A DNA stretch of 64,000 nucleotides, from NCBI RefSeq assembly GCF_036090055.1, contig NZ_CP107970.1, positions 5,353,001-5,417,000 on the forward strand. The letters run 5' to 3'. This DNA comes from Nocardioides sp. NBC_00368. Its GTDB lineage: Bacteria > Actinomycetota > Actinomycetes > Propionibacteriales > Nocardioidaceae. Under the pieces are notes generated by a model. That model had not been told where the DNA came from, ran no database searches, and worked only from the letters and a program-made list of their open reading frames with translations. Positions within the stretch are counted from its first letter, which is position 1, and the number at the start of each line of letters is the position of its first letter. The translations under genes were made by a program, and so were the position numbers. Below, in pieces: positions 16,131 to 24,835 of this stretch.

Positions 16131-16835
16131 TCAGAAGTGCTTGAGTGCCTCGCGCCGGGCCAGCCCGGAGAGGCGGTCGTCGTGGTCGTCGACCCAGCTG
16201 CGGACCCAGACCGGGTCGGTCTTCGCGTACTCCCGCAGCGCCCACCCAACGGCTTTGCGGATCCAGAACACCTTGCCGTGGAGCGAGTCCTCCAGGTTCA
16301 GGTTCAGCACGCGGTCGAGGAGGACCGGGTCGGTCTCGGCCTTGTGTCGTGCCTGGCTGAGGATGGCCGTACGCCGCACCCAGATGTCGCTGTCGGCGGC
16401 CCATTCCGCGATGACTGGCGTGACCCGGTCGCGGTGAGCGAGCAGCACGGGGCCGACCAGATGCTGAGCGATCTCGTCGACCAGATCCCACCAGGCGCCA
16501 GTGATGGCGAGATGGTGGTAGAGGGCGAGTCGGTCCGGGTGCGCCGCGGCCTCACGATGCGTACGCCACCGGAACAGGGCAAGCGCGGCGTAGCGCTCCT
16601 CGCGGTGAGTGGCCTCGTCCCAGAGGCGTTCGGTCGCGGCCAACCACGCCGTCTCGTCCAGAGGGTGTGCCTGGAAGCACTCGCGCGTCAGCCGTTTCAT
16701 CACCGGTGATGCGATCCCGTGGAACGGCATGTCCGACTTCATGTAGGCCTGCATCTGCGGTGCCCGCCCGGGATCCGCGGCCTCTGCCATCCGCTCGTGC
16801 AGGTCGCGGATCAAGGCATCGCCAGGCTCGGACAT
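16131..16835 (-). CDS. DNA alkylation repair protein (AlkD-like HEAT-repeat glycosylase)
   Basis: This 234-residue all-helical protein fits the AlkD family. FHGIASPVMKRLTRECF is near the N-terminus, AALALFRWRTHREAA lies in the second repeat, and ITGAWWDLVDEIAQHLVGPVL contains the conserved Trp-Trp-Asp patch. It continues with DIWVRRTAILSQARHKAETD and KVFWIRKAVGWALREYAKTDP. AlkD removes N3- and N7-alkylated purines without flipping the base. The start ATG 16835 gives the full family length. It is a single gene, convergent with the sulfur operon and divergent from the next small gene. Confidence 0.85.
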   Translation of the reverse strand: MSEPGDALIRDLHERMAEAADPGRAPQMQAYMKSDMPFHGIASPVMKRLTRECFQAHPLDETAWLAATERLWDEATHREERYAALALFRWRTHREAAAHPDRLALYHHLAITGAWWDLVDEIAQHLVGPVLLAHRDRVTPVIAEWAADSDIWVRRTAILSQARHKAETDPVLLDRVLNLNLEDSLHGKVFWIRKAVGWALREYAKTDPVWVRSWVDDHDDRLSGLARREALKHF

Positions 16836-16935
16836 GGGCCTGATCGTACGAAATGTCCACGGTCGTTACGGGTGGGGTGTTTGAGGCGCCTCATGCGTCA
16901 CATGCGTAACCATCGTGTGCGCTACGGTCGTCGAC

Positions 16936-17247
16936 ATGGAGTTCGCCGCGGTCGGGACCATCGCCCTCGTGCTGATCATGGTCATGTTCGTCTACGTCAT
17001 CGCGATCGACATGGCGATGAAGCAGGCTCGGCGGGACATGGCACGACGGATCGGACGCGTCAACGACAAGCTCGACCTGCTGCTCGCCCAAGCCGGCGTA
17101 CGGATGGCCACGCCGGACGTTCCGCGTCTCGACGAGATCCGTGAGCTCGCCCGTTCAGGGAAGAAGATCCACGCGATCAAGCTCTACCGCGATGTCACCG
17201 GGGTAGGTCTTGCTGAGGCGAAGGACGCCGTCGAGCAGCTCGCCTGA
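16936..17247 (+). CDS. small membrane protein with a ribosomal L7/L12 C-terminal-like domain
   Basis: This 103-residue protein has one N-terminal membrane helix (about residues 5-27), a basic amphipathic linker and a C-terminal domain reading GKKIHAIKLYRDVTGVGLAE followed by AKDAVEQLA. That last part is nearly the signature of the L7/L12 C-terminal domain (K-I-x-A-I-K-x-R-x-x-T-G-L-G-L-x-E-A-K). Such fusions are widespread in actinobacteria but have no assigned role. ATG 16936 is preferred because the membrane helix starts right after it. It lies just upstream of cgoX on the same strand. Confidence 0.65.
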   Translation: MEFAAVGTIALVLIMVMFVYVIAIDMAMKQARRDMARRIGRVNDKLDLLLAQAGVRMATPDVPRLDEIRELARSGKKIHAIKLYRDVTGVGLAEAKDAVEQLA

Positions 17248-17285
17248 CTCAGGATCTGCTCAGTGCAGGATGAAAGACTGACCTG

Positions 17286-18605
17286 GTGCGAGTGATCGTC
17301 GTAGGGGCAGGCATTGCCGGGCTGACAGCAGCGCGTGATCTGTCGTCGAAAGGACACCGGGTCACGGTGCTGGAGGCATCGGACCGGGTCGGCGGGAAGA
17401 TCCGTGGGGAGTCGGTCGCCGGGCAGTTGGTCGACGTCGGTGCGGAGGCGATGCTCAACCGCCGACCCGAGGGCGTGTCACTTGCTCGTGAGCTCGGCCT
17501 CGAGATCGTGCACCCGACCGACGCGAAGTCCTCGATCTGGTCGCGCGGCGCGCTGCGGCCGATCCCACGCTCGATCATGGGCGTACCCCTCGATCTGCCT
17601 GCGCTGGAGTCGGCCGGTCTCCTCTCCGAGGAGACCCTGGAGGTCGTACGCCGCGAACCCACGCTCCCACCTGCGAAGACGGACGAGGACATCTCGGTCG
17701 GTGACTTCATCGCTTCGCGGTTCGGCGACGAGACCGCCGATCGGCTCGCGGACCCGTTGCTCGCCGGGGTGTACGCCGGCCATGCCCGGGCGATCTCGGT
17801 GAAGGCGGCCGCGCCGCAGCTGTTCATGCTCGCCGAGAAGGGATCGCTGCTGGAGGCCGCCGCGGCGCTGCCGGCCTCCGACGTCCCGGTCTTCGCCGGG
17901 ATCGACGGCGGCATGTCCCGGCTGCCCAGGACCCTCGCCGAGGGCCTCGACATCCGGCTCGACACCCCGGTCGACACCATCACCCGGACCCCGCAGGGCT
18001 TCTTGGTCGAGCACAGCCTGGTCGAGACCGGCGGTGAGGTCGAGGCGGCCGACGCGGTCGTGGTCGCCACCCCCGCTCCGGTGGCCGCGAGACTGCTCCG
18101 CTCGACCGCCCCGTCGGTCGCCCGCGAGCTGTCCGGGATCGAGACCGCGAGCGTGGCGGTGGTGACCTTCGCCTTCCCCGAGCTTCCCGCGGAACTGGCC
18201 GGCAGGTCCGGGTTCCTCGTCCCGCCGGTCGAGGAGTGCGCGATCAAGGCGTCCACCTTCTCCTTCGCCAAGTGGGCGTGGGTGGGGGCGCGCGGCAACT
18301 ACCTGCGTACCTCCATCGGGCGCCACGGCGAGCCGCCCTCGGACGACGACGACCGCCTGGTCGCCGACTCCCTCGCCGCCCTGGCCGACATCGCCGGCAT
18401 CACCGCGACGCCGACCGACGTGCACGTCCAGCGCTGGACCGACGCTCTCCCGCAGTATCCCGTCGGTCACCTCGACCGCGTCGCCCGGATCCGCCAGGGG
18501 CTCCGCGCGGTGCCTGGTCTGGCCCTCGCCGGAGCCTCCTACGACGGCGTCGGCATCCCCGCCACGATCGGCTCGGCGCACCGGGCAGCGGCCGAGATCG
18601 GCTGA
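17286..18605 (+). CDS. cgoX: coproporphyrinogen III oxidase / protoporphyrinogen oxidase (HemY/CgoX type)
   Basis: This 439-residue flavoprotein opens with the FAD-binding VIVVGAGIAGLTAARDL and VTVLEASDRVGGKI. It also has GAEAMLNRRPEG, a middle GIDGGMSRLPRTLAEGL and the C-terminal FAD-contact segment ALAGASYDGVGIPATIGSA. In actinobacteria with HemQ this enzyme oxidises coproporphyrinogen III to coproporphyrin III. The start is GTG 17286, a few bases after the ribosome-binding region. It normally clusters with hemE and hemQ; here hemE is 9 kb upstream and hemQ 1.1 kb downstream. It converges on an esterase gene across a nested palindrome. Confidence 0.92.
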   Translation: MRVIVVGAGIAGLTAARDLSSKGHRVTVLEASDRVGGKIRGESVAGQLVDVGAEAMLNRRPEGVSLARELGLEIVHPTDAKSSIWSRGALRPIPRSIMGVPLDLPALESAGLLSEETLEVVRREPTLPPAKTDEDISVGDFIASRFGDETADRLADPLLAGVYAGHARAISVKAAAPQLFMLAEKGSLLEAAAALPASDVPVFAGIDGGMSRLPRTLAEGLDIRLDTPVDTITRTPQGFLVEHSLVETGGEVEAADAVVVATPAPVAARLLRSTAPSVARELSGIETASVAVVTFAFPELPAELAGRSGFLVPPVEECAIKASTFSFAKWAWVGARGNYLRTSIGRHGEPPSDDDDRLVADSLAALADIAGITATPTDVHVQRWTDALPQYPVGHLDRVARIRQGLRAVPGLALAGASYDGVGIPATIGSAHRAAAEIG

Positions 18606-18634
18606 ATGCTCACCGAGGCGATGTCCTGAGCCTG

Positions 18635-18710
18635 CCGAGGTGACTCGGCGAGCCCGCACTGACTTCGTGGAACTCCGCGAAGTCAGTGACCGCTGACCGA
18701 GTTACCTCGG
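18635..18710. terminator. nested two-stem palindrome between cgoX and the esterase
   Basis: Outer arms 18635-18648 and 18697-18710 pair at 13 of 14 positions (CCGAGGTGACTCGG with CCGAGTTACCTCGG). Inner arms 18657-18667 and 18678-18688 pair perfectly (CACTGACTTCG with CGAAGTCAGTG). It sits between two convergent genes and runs into the last codons of the esterase, so it can act as a bidirectional terminator. Confidence 0.65.
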
Positions 18711-19636
18711 TCGACATCCCGCAGGAACTCCACGATCCCCGCAAGCGCCTCAGGAGCCGCCGGCGCGACCCCGGGCAGCGACATGAACCCGTGGAACGCG
18801 GTGTCGTAGTCGACCAGCGAGACCGGCGACCCGGCAGCACGCAGCGCCTCCGCATACCGAGTCCCGTGGTCGCGGATCGGGTCGTGCAGCGCGGTGATGA
18901 TGTGGGCCGGCGGCAGGTCGGCGTGCGAGGTGGCCCGCAGGGGAGAGGCCTGCCAGGACTCGTCGCCGTAGCGCTCGCCCATGTAGAGGTGGCCGAAGGT
19001 GCTCATCTGCGTCGAGGTGAGCACCGGCCCGTTGGCGTTGGCGGCCTCGGAGGGGAACTTCTCGTACATCTCCACCGCCGGGTAGATCAGCACCTGAGCC
19101 CGCACCGACGGCCCGCCCGCATCGCGAGCCATCAGGGACACCACGGCAGCCAGGTTGCCGCCGGCGCTGTCGCCCATCACCGCGATCCGCGACGGGTCCC
19201 CGCCCAGGTCGGCGGCGTTCTTCGCGACCCATTCCAAGGCGGACCAGGCGTCCTCGACGGCGGCTGGGAACGGATGCTCGGGGGCCAGCCGGTAGGACGG
19301 CGCGATCACGATCGACCCGGTCTCCGCGGCCACGTGCGAGGAGACCCACGCGCTCTGCTCCGGCGTCCCGAGACACCAGCCGCCACCGTGGTAGTTGATG
19401 ACGACCGGTGCGGCCTCGCCGACACCAGGAGGCGTGTAGATCGCGAAGCGGCGGCCGTCGACGTACGTCTCCTTGACCTCGACGTCCGCGGGGCGGCCGA
19501 AGAGGAAGGCGGTGACCGGGCCCGTGCGGAGCCCCTCGCGCTGGGCGCGCAGCGCGATCATCTCCTCGGCGTTCAGCGGAGTCTTGACCAGGCGCTCCTG
19601 GAGGAAGGCGAAGATGCGGGTACGCAGCGGCAGCAT
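18683..19636 (-). CDS. alpha/beta hydrolase, hormone-sensitive-lipase family esterase
   Basis: This 317-residue enzyme shows the HSL signature: the oxyanion motif HGGGW after VVINY, the nucleophile GDSAGGNLAA, the acid in ALHDPIRDHG and the histidine in YDTAFHGFMSLPG. It would hydrolyse short acyl esters in the cytoplasm, as no signal peptide is seen. ATG 19636 (MLPLRTRIFAFLQERL) is chosen because upstream residues overlap the hemQ promoter region. It is divergent from hemQ with 58 bp between starts and has no obvious pathway link to heme. Confidence 0.88.
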   Translation of the reverse strand: MLPLRTRIFAFLQERLVKTPLNAEEMIALRAQREGLRTGPVTAFLFGRPADVEVKETYVDGRRFAIYTPPGVGEAAPVVINYHGGGWCLGTPEQSAWVSSHVAAETGSIVIAPSYRLAPEHPFPAAVEDAWSALEWVAKNAADLGGDPSRIAVMGDSAGGNLAAVVSLMARDAGGPSVRAQVLIYPAVEMYEKFPSEAANANGPVLTSTQMSTFGHLYMGERYGDESWQASPLRATSHADLPPAHIITALHDPIRDHGTRYAEALRAAGSPVSLVDYDTAFHGFMSLPGVAPAAPEALAGIVEFLRDVDRGNSVSGH

Positions 19637-19694
19637 GCGCTCACCATAGAGCCCGGTGGGGACCCGGTGACCGGCCTTGGCGCAAAATGGGGGC

Positions 19695-20414
19695 ATGACC
19701 GACCCGCAGGCCGACATCAAGTCCAACGCAGCCAAGATCAACGAGCTCAACGCGACCATCCGCTACACGATGTGGTCGGTCTTCTCCCTGGAGGAGACCC
19801 TCGGCGACGCCGACCGCAAGGCCGAGGCGGTCGAGGTCGAGGAGCTCTTCGCCGCCTTCGCCGGGGAGGACATCGTGGTCCGTGGCACCTACGACGTGGC
19901 TGGCCTGCGCGCCGACGCCGACGTGATGTTCTGGCTGCACGCCGACTCCTCCGACAAGCTCCAGTCGGCCTACCACCGCCTGCGCCGCACCGCCTTCGGT
20001 GGCCGCCTGGTGCCCGTCTGGTCGCAGATGGCCCTGCACCGCCCGGCGGAGTTCAACCGGAGCCACCTGCCGGCGTTCCTCGCCGACGAGCGCACCCACG
20101 ACTACGTCGCGGTCTACCCGTTCATCCGCTCCTACGAGTGGTACCTCCTCGACGACAAGGAGCGCCGCCGCCTCCTCGCCGAGCACGGCCAGATGGCGCG
20201 CGACTACCCCGACGTGCGGGCCAACACGGTCCCGTCCTTCGCGCTCGGCGACTACGAGTGGATGCTGGCCTTCGAGGCCGACGACCTCTCCCGCATCGTC
20301 GACCTGATGCGCCACCTCCGCGGCTCCGAGACCCGTCGCCACGTACGCGAGGAGGTGCCGTTCTACACGGGTGCCCGCGTCGACGTCGCCGACCTTCTCG
20401 AGCGCCTTCCCTGA
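19695..20414 (+). CDS. hemQ: coproheme decarboxylase HemQ (ChdC)
   Basis: This 239-residue protein matches actinobacterial HemQ. Its features are TIRYTMWSVFSLEE, the stretch ADVMFWLHADSSDKLQSAYH, VAVYPFIRSYEWYLLDDKER (the Tyr and Lys/Arg that contact coproheme) and ANTVPSFALGDYEWMLAFEA. HemQ uses peroxide to decarboxylate coproheme to heme b, the last step of the route using HemE and CgoX. ATG 19695 follows GGGGG. A TTG 18 bases upstream is in frame but less likely. Finding HemQ confirms that the heme genes here belong to the coproporphyrin-dependent pathway. Confidence 0.93.
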   Translation: MTDPQADIKSNAAKINELNATIRYTMWSVFSLEETLGDADRKAEAVEVEELFAAFAGEDIVVRGTYDVAGLRADADVMFWLHADSSDKLQSAYHRLRRTAFGGRLVPVWSQMALHRPAEFNRSHLPAFLADERTHDYVAVYPFIRSYEWYLLDDKERRRLLAEHGQMARDYPDVRANTVPSFALGDYEWMLAFEADDLSRIVDLMRHLRGSETRRHVREEVPFYTGARVDVADLLERLP

Positions 20415-20557
20415 CCGCTCGGCCGGGTCCCGGAAATACGCTGTCGGCCCCCGTAGGTCTCCACTAACCTCGTCCGTCGCGGTGGCACGTGCTCGGGTTC
20501 GACTGCCGATCCCGTCATGGTCGCCTGATCTCCAAACGACCGCGGGAGGGCAGAAGT

Positions 20558-21271
20558 GTGGGGATGACGATCCCGGGAGAGCTCGATTTCGTACTCGACC
20601 TGCTCGGCTACGAATGGCCGAACGTCGACGAGGATGCGGTCCGTGACGCTGCGCAGCTGCTGCGCGGACTCGAGTCCGACCTTCGGGGCACCCTCGACGA
20701 CCTGCAGGTCCGGGTCAACGAGCTCGGAGACGGAGCCAAGGCCCAGTCGACGAATGCCCTGATCAGGGCCTGGACCGAGAACCGTACGGCCAACATGGAT
20801 GCGGTGCTCGACGCGCTGCCCGGGGTCGCGACCGGGATCGATGTCGCCGCCGACGCGATCGTCGCGCTGAAGGTGAAGGTGATCGCCGAGCTGACGATCA
20901 CCGCCGCGCAGATCGCGGCTGCCGCCGCGACCGCGGTGGTCACCGCCGGCCTCAGCGTGGCCGGCAACGCCGCACTCATCGCGGTGCGGAAGAAGGCGCT
21001 CGACATCGCCACCGACATCGCGATGGAGGAGCTCATCGGTCAGCTCGCCTCCATGGTGGTCGAGCCGCTCACCGGAACGATCGCCGAGCTCGCCATCGCG
21101 ATCGCCGACGCCCCGTTGGTGACCGACGGGGACGCGACCGCCGCGACCGAGCTCAGCTACGACGTGATGGAGCAGATCGCCTCGGCGCTCAACGACTGTG
21201 GCGCGGATCAGTACGACCTCTGCACCACTTTCGCAGCCGAAGTGTCCGCCCTGCCCTTCTTCGCCTCCTAG
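20558..21271 (+). CDS. WXG100/CpnT N-terminal-like protein preceding the RHS toxin
   Basis: This 237-residue protein begins with IPGELDFVLDLLGYEWPNVD then EDAVRDAAQLL. That resembles the helical WXG100-like domain at the N-terminus of CpnT-type and other actinobacterial polymorphic toxins. A long helical, alanine-rich region follows (about residues 95-165) that could be membrane-active. No toxin domain is attached: it ends 9 bp before the rhs start, so here the targeting module and the RHS body are separate genes. GTG 20558 (or ATG 20564) is preferred, with GGGAGG upstream; earlier codons are not protein-like. A role in export of the RHS protein, perhaps by a type VII-like route, is an inference. 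Confidence 0.6.
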   Translation: MGMTIPGELDFVLDLLGYEWPNVDEDAVRDAAQLLRGLESDLRGTLDDLQVRVNELGDGAKAQSTNALIRAWTENRTANMDAVLDALPGVATGIDVAADAIVALKVKVIAELTITAAQIAAAAATAVVTAGLSVAGNAALIAVRKKALDIATDIAMEELIGQLASMVVEPLTGTIAELAIAIADAPLVTDGDATAATELSYDVMEQIASALNDCGADQYDLCTTFAAEVSALPFFAS

Positions 21272-21280
21272 GAGATCCCG

Positions 21281-24200
21281 ATGGCCAGAAAGATGGATGA
21301 CGTCGTCGAGGAGCTCCGCGAGGCCGCGACGAAAGCCATGAGCGATGTCGGCCAGTCTCTGAAGAAGAACGCCGACGATGTCGCCGACGGCATCCGGAAG
21401 CACGCGGACGCCCGGCGCGACCTGGACAGCGACATGGCGAGGTCCGGCTCCGACAAGCCCGGCCGGACCGACAGCCTGCCCTCGGACAAGGGTGGTACGG
21501 ACAAGGACGGAAGCCGCGACCAGCAGGGTTGTGGTGACCCGGTCGATGTGGCCACGGGTGCGGTCTTCCTGCAGCAGACAGATCTGTCGCTGCCGGGCGA
21601 TCTCGCCTTGGTCCTGACCCGGAAGCACTCGAGCGACTGGACCTACGGTCATTGGTTCGGTCTCTCGTGGTCCTCGACGTTCGACGAGCGGATCGATGTC
21701 CACGCCGATCTGGTCGGACGACGTTCGGCAGTCGTCGTGGCCGCTGATACCCGAGCGCATGTCTTCAAGAACCTCACGGCTGGCGAGGACGCCCGGCCGG
21801 TCGCGGGCGGGCCGCTCCAGCTGCACACCGGCGACGACGGTGGCTATCGCCTGCTGGACACGGCGACCGGCGAGACCCGCCACTACGGCACGGTCGTGGG
21901 CGGGACCGCTTGGTTGTCGTCGATCACGAATCCCTCGGGCGACTGGATCCGGTTCACCCGTGACGAACAGGGCGCACCTTCGGAGGTGACCCACAGCGCC
22001 GGGTATCGGGTGCAGGTGTCCACCACCGGAAATCGGGTGACCGGGTTGTCGGTGACCCGCCCCGACGGCGCTGACGCGGTGCAGGTGATGGGCTACCGCT
22101 ACGACGTCCACGGTGATCTGGTCGGCGTCGTCAACGGCTCCGGCGAGGAGCTCGAGTTCGGCTACGCCCAGCACCGGCTGACCCGCTGGGTCGACCGCAA
22201 CGGCACCTTCTACGACTACGTCTACGACGACCGAGGTCGATGTGTCTCCCAGGGTGGCTCCGACGGGGTCATGCGGAACACGTTCACCTACGGCGAGCCC
22301 AATGCCAGCGGCCTGCGCGAGACCCGGGTCACCGACTCCCGCGACCTCGCGACGGTCTTCAAGATCAACTCCCGCTACCAGGTCGTCGCGACCATCGACC
22401 CGCTCGGTGCCGCGACCAGCTCGGAGTGGAGCGAGCAGAACCAGCTCTTGGCCCGGGTGGACCCGCTGGGTCGCCGCACGTCGTTCGTCTACGACGCGGC
22501 GGGGAACCTCACCGAGGTCACCCGCCCCGACGGCAGCCAGGTCACGATGGAGTGGGTCGACACCCCGGCCGGGCCGCGCCTGTCCGGCCAGGTGCTGCCC
22601 GACGGCTCCGCGACCACGATGGCCTACGACGAGGCCGGGCGCCGCACCTCGGCGACCGACCCCACCGGCGCCACCACCTCGTTCGGCTACGGGGCCGACG
22701 GTCACCTGGCATCGGTCACCGACCCGCTCGGCCGCGTCCGCGCCATCGAGACCGACGCCGCGGGTCTGCCGCGGCGCGTGGACGAGCCCGACGGCCGCTG
22801 GGCCGAGTTCGAGCGCGACCACTTCGGCCGGGTTGTCGCCAGCACCGACGCCCTGGGCGCGCGCACGACCTACTCCTGGACCGTCGACGGCCAGCTCGCG
22901 TCCCGGGTGCTTCCGGACGGCTCGACCGAGACCTGGACCTACGACGGTGAGGGCAACCCGGTCTCCTACACCGACCCCGCCGGCCGGGTCACGATGACCA
23001 GGTTCACCCACTTCGACATGCCCGCTGAGGTGATGGCGCCCGACGGCACGGTCACGCGCTACGCCTACGACCCCGAGCTGCGGCTCACCTCGGTGACCAG
23101 CCCGCAGGGTTCCGTCTGGTCCTACGTCTACGACGAGGCCGGTCGCCTCGCGACCGAGACCGACTACAACGGCCGCACCCTGACTTACGCCTACGACGCC
23201 GCCGGGCAGATGGTCGAGCAGGTCAACGGCGCAGGTCAGCGCGTCGCCTACGACTACGACGCGCTCGGCAACGTCGTCTCCGAGCAGGCCGGCGACCAGA
23301 CCACCACGATGGCGTACGACCCGGTCGGTCGCCTCATGCATGCGACCTCTCCCGGCGTCGACCTGGTCATCGAGCGAGACCCGCTCGGTCGGGTGCTCGC
23401 GGAGTCGGTCAACGGCCGGCGTACGGCCAAGACGTACGACGCCCTCGGTCGACCGACCCGTCGCACGACGCCCGCCGGTGTCGAGACGGAGTGGTCCTAC
23501 GGTCTCGGGCTCGCGCCCGAGCGGATGACCGTCGCGGGCCAGGAGATCGCCTTCGAGCACGACCTGTCCGGCCGCGAGACCCGGCGCACCACCGGCGACC
23601 TCGTGCTGGAACAGACCTGGGATGCGTTGGGGCAGCCTCTGACCCAACGCCTCGCGCGCAATGCCGCTTCCTCGCCGGCGGATGTGCTCCAGGAGCGCAC
23701 CTACGCCTACGAGTCCGCGGGCCGCCTGATCGGTGTCGAGGACAAGCTCACCGGCGCCCGCCGCTTCGAGCTGGACCTGGCCGACCGGATCACCTCGGTC
23801 GCCCTCGACGACTCGGTCTCGGAGACCTACTCCTACGACCCCCTCGGCAACATCACCCGCTCGGCCACCGGCGGCGGAGACACCGAGCGCCGCGTCTACG
23901 ACGGCACTCTCCTCACCCGCGCCGGCCGCAGCCGCTACGCCTACGACGCCCAGGGCCGTCTGGTGCGCCATACCCGCACCCGGCTGTCGGAGAAGCCCGA
24001 CACCTGGCTCTACGAGTGGGACGCCAACGACCGCCTCACCGCCGTCCGCACCCCCGACGGCACCCGCTGGACCTACCTCTACGACGCGCTCGGCCGCCGC
24101 GTCGCCAAACGTCGCCACGCCGAGGCCGGGGAGGTCGTCGAAGAGGTGCTCTTCGCCTGGGACGGCGCCGTCCTCCTCGAGCAGACCAGTGGCGGCGGTG

Positions 24201-24835
24201 AAACGCTCTCCTGGGCGCATCAGGGCCACCAGCCCCTCGCCCAGGTCGAGCTCACCCAGGACGAGGTCGACGCCCAGTTCTACTCGATCGTCACCGACCT
24301 CGCCGGCGCACCGTCGGAGCTGGTTGGCTCTGACGGGGAACTGCACTGGCACGCGCGCCGGACGATCTGGGGCGCGCCATCTGAGGATTCGGCGATCCCG
24401 CTCCGCTTCGCCGGCCAGTACTCGGATCCAGAAACCGGGCTCTACTACAACCACCATCGCTACTACGACCCTGACACCGGGCGCTACCTTTCCCAGGACC
24501 CACTCGGCCTCGAGCCGGCGCCCAACCCCAACACCTACGTCCACAACCCGACGACCTGGGTGGACCCTGCTGGGCTGGCTGGCGACAGCTACGTCCCGGC
24601 GCCCAGCACCTTGCCGGGATTCCCCGGGGCTCAGCGCGCCAAGCCGATGACGCCGGTTCAAGGCGGAGGCGGGCTGCGCAAGCGATGGACCTGGGACGGA
24701 AATATTCTCGAGTGGGACTCCCAGCACGGTGAAGTCGAGATGTACAACAAGCGTGGCAAGCACCTGGGAGCGTACGATCCGGAAACGGGCAATCAAGTGA
24801 AGGGCCCTGAGGCAGGGCGGAAGTGTGTGCGATGA
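21281..24835 (+). CDS. RHS-repeat polymorphic toxin with colicin E3-type ribonuclease tip
   Basis: The protein has 1184 residues. An N-terminal charged helix (1-80) has no signal peptide. A DUF6531-type start (GDPVDVATGAVFLQQTDLSL, from about 85) is followed by many RHS/YD repeats with Y-D-x2-G-R/N patterns. The core-closing motif RFAGQYSDPETGLYYNHHRY begins at 1042 and continues to SQDPLGL. The tip after about residue 1130 reads RKRW (1133-1136), then EWDSQHGEVEMY and HLGAYDPETGNQVKGP. This closely matches the colicin E3/cloacin cytotoxic domain that cuts 16S rRNA at the decoding site. The colicin catalytic set Asp-His-Glu-Arg corresponds to D1146, H1149, E1153 and R1180. The last ~180 codons look less GC-rich than the body, as in exchangeable tips. 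The stop overlaps the next gene. Confidence 0.88.
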   Translation: MARKMDDVVEELREAATKAMSDVGQSLKKNADDVADGIRKHADARRDLDSDMARSGSDKPGRTDSLPSDKGGTDKDGSRDQQGCGDPVDVATGAVFLQQTDLSLPGDLALVLTRKHSSDWTYGHWFGLSWSSTFDERIDVHADLVGRRSAVVVAADTRAHVFKNLTAGEDARPVAGGPLQLHTGDDGGYRLLDTATGETRHYGTVVGGTAWLSSITNPSGDWIRFTRDEQGAPSEVTHSAGYRVQVSTTGNRVTGLSVTRPDGADAVQVMGYRYDVHGDLVGVVNGSGEELEFGYAQHRLTRWVDRNGTFYDYVYDDRGRCVSQGGSDGVMRNTFTYGEPNASGLRETRVTDSRDLATVFKINSRYQVVATIDPLGAATSSEWSEQNQLLARVDPLGRRTSFVYDAAGNLTEVTRPDGSQVTMEWVDTPAGPRLSGQVLPDGSATTMAYDEAGRRTSATDPTGATTSFGYGADGHLASVTDPLGRVRAIETDAAGLPRRVDEPDGRWAEFERDHFGRVVASTDALGARTTYSWTVDGQLASRVLPDGSTETWTYDGEGNPVSYTDPAGRVTMTRFTHFDMPAEVMAPDGTVTRYAYDPELRLTSVTSPQGSVWSYVYDEAGRLATETDYNGRTLTYAYDAAGQMVEQVNGAGQRVAYDYDALGNVVSEQAGDQTTTMAYDPVGRLMHATSPGVDLVIERDPLGRVLAESVNGRRTAKTYDALGRPTRRTTPAGVETEWSYGLGLAPERMTVAGQEIAFEHDLSGRETRRTTGDLVLEQTWDALGQPLTQRLARNAASSPADVLQERTYAYESAGRLIGVEDKLTGARRFELDLADRITSVALDDSVSETYSYDPLGNITRSATGGGDTERRVYDGTLLTRAGRSRYAYDAQGRLVRHTRTRLSEKPDTWLYEWDANDRLTAVRTPDGTRWTYLYDALGRRVAKRRHAEAGEVVEEVLFAWDGAVLLEQTSGGGETLSWAHQGHQPLAQVELTQDEVDAQFYSIVTDLAGAPSELVGSDGELHWHARRTIWGAPSEDSAIPLRFAGQYSDPETGLYYNHHRYYDPDTGRYLSQDPLGLEPAPNPNTYVHNPTTWVDPAGLAGDSYVPAPSTLPGFPGAQRAKPMTPVQGGGGLRKRWTWDGNILEWDSQHGEVEMYNKRGKHLGAYDPETGNQVKGPEAGRKCVR

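Noticed and set aside
20363..24796. Very long open frame on the minus strand across the RHS gene
   Set aside because: It is a shadow of the high-GC RHS gene, with low-complexity Gly/Val/Arg content and no recognisable domain.
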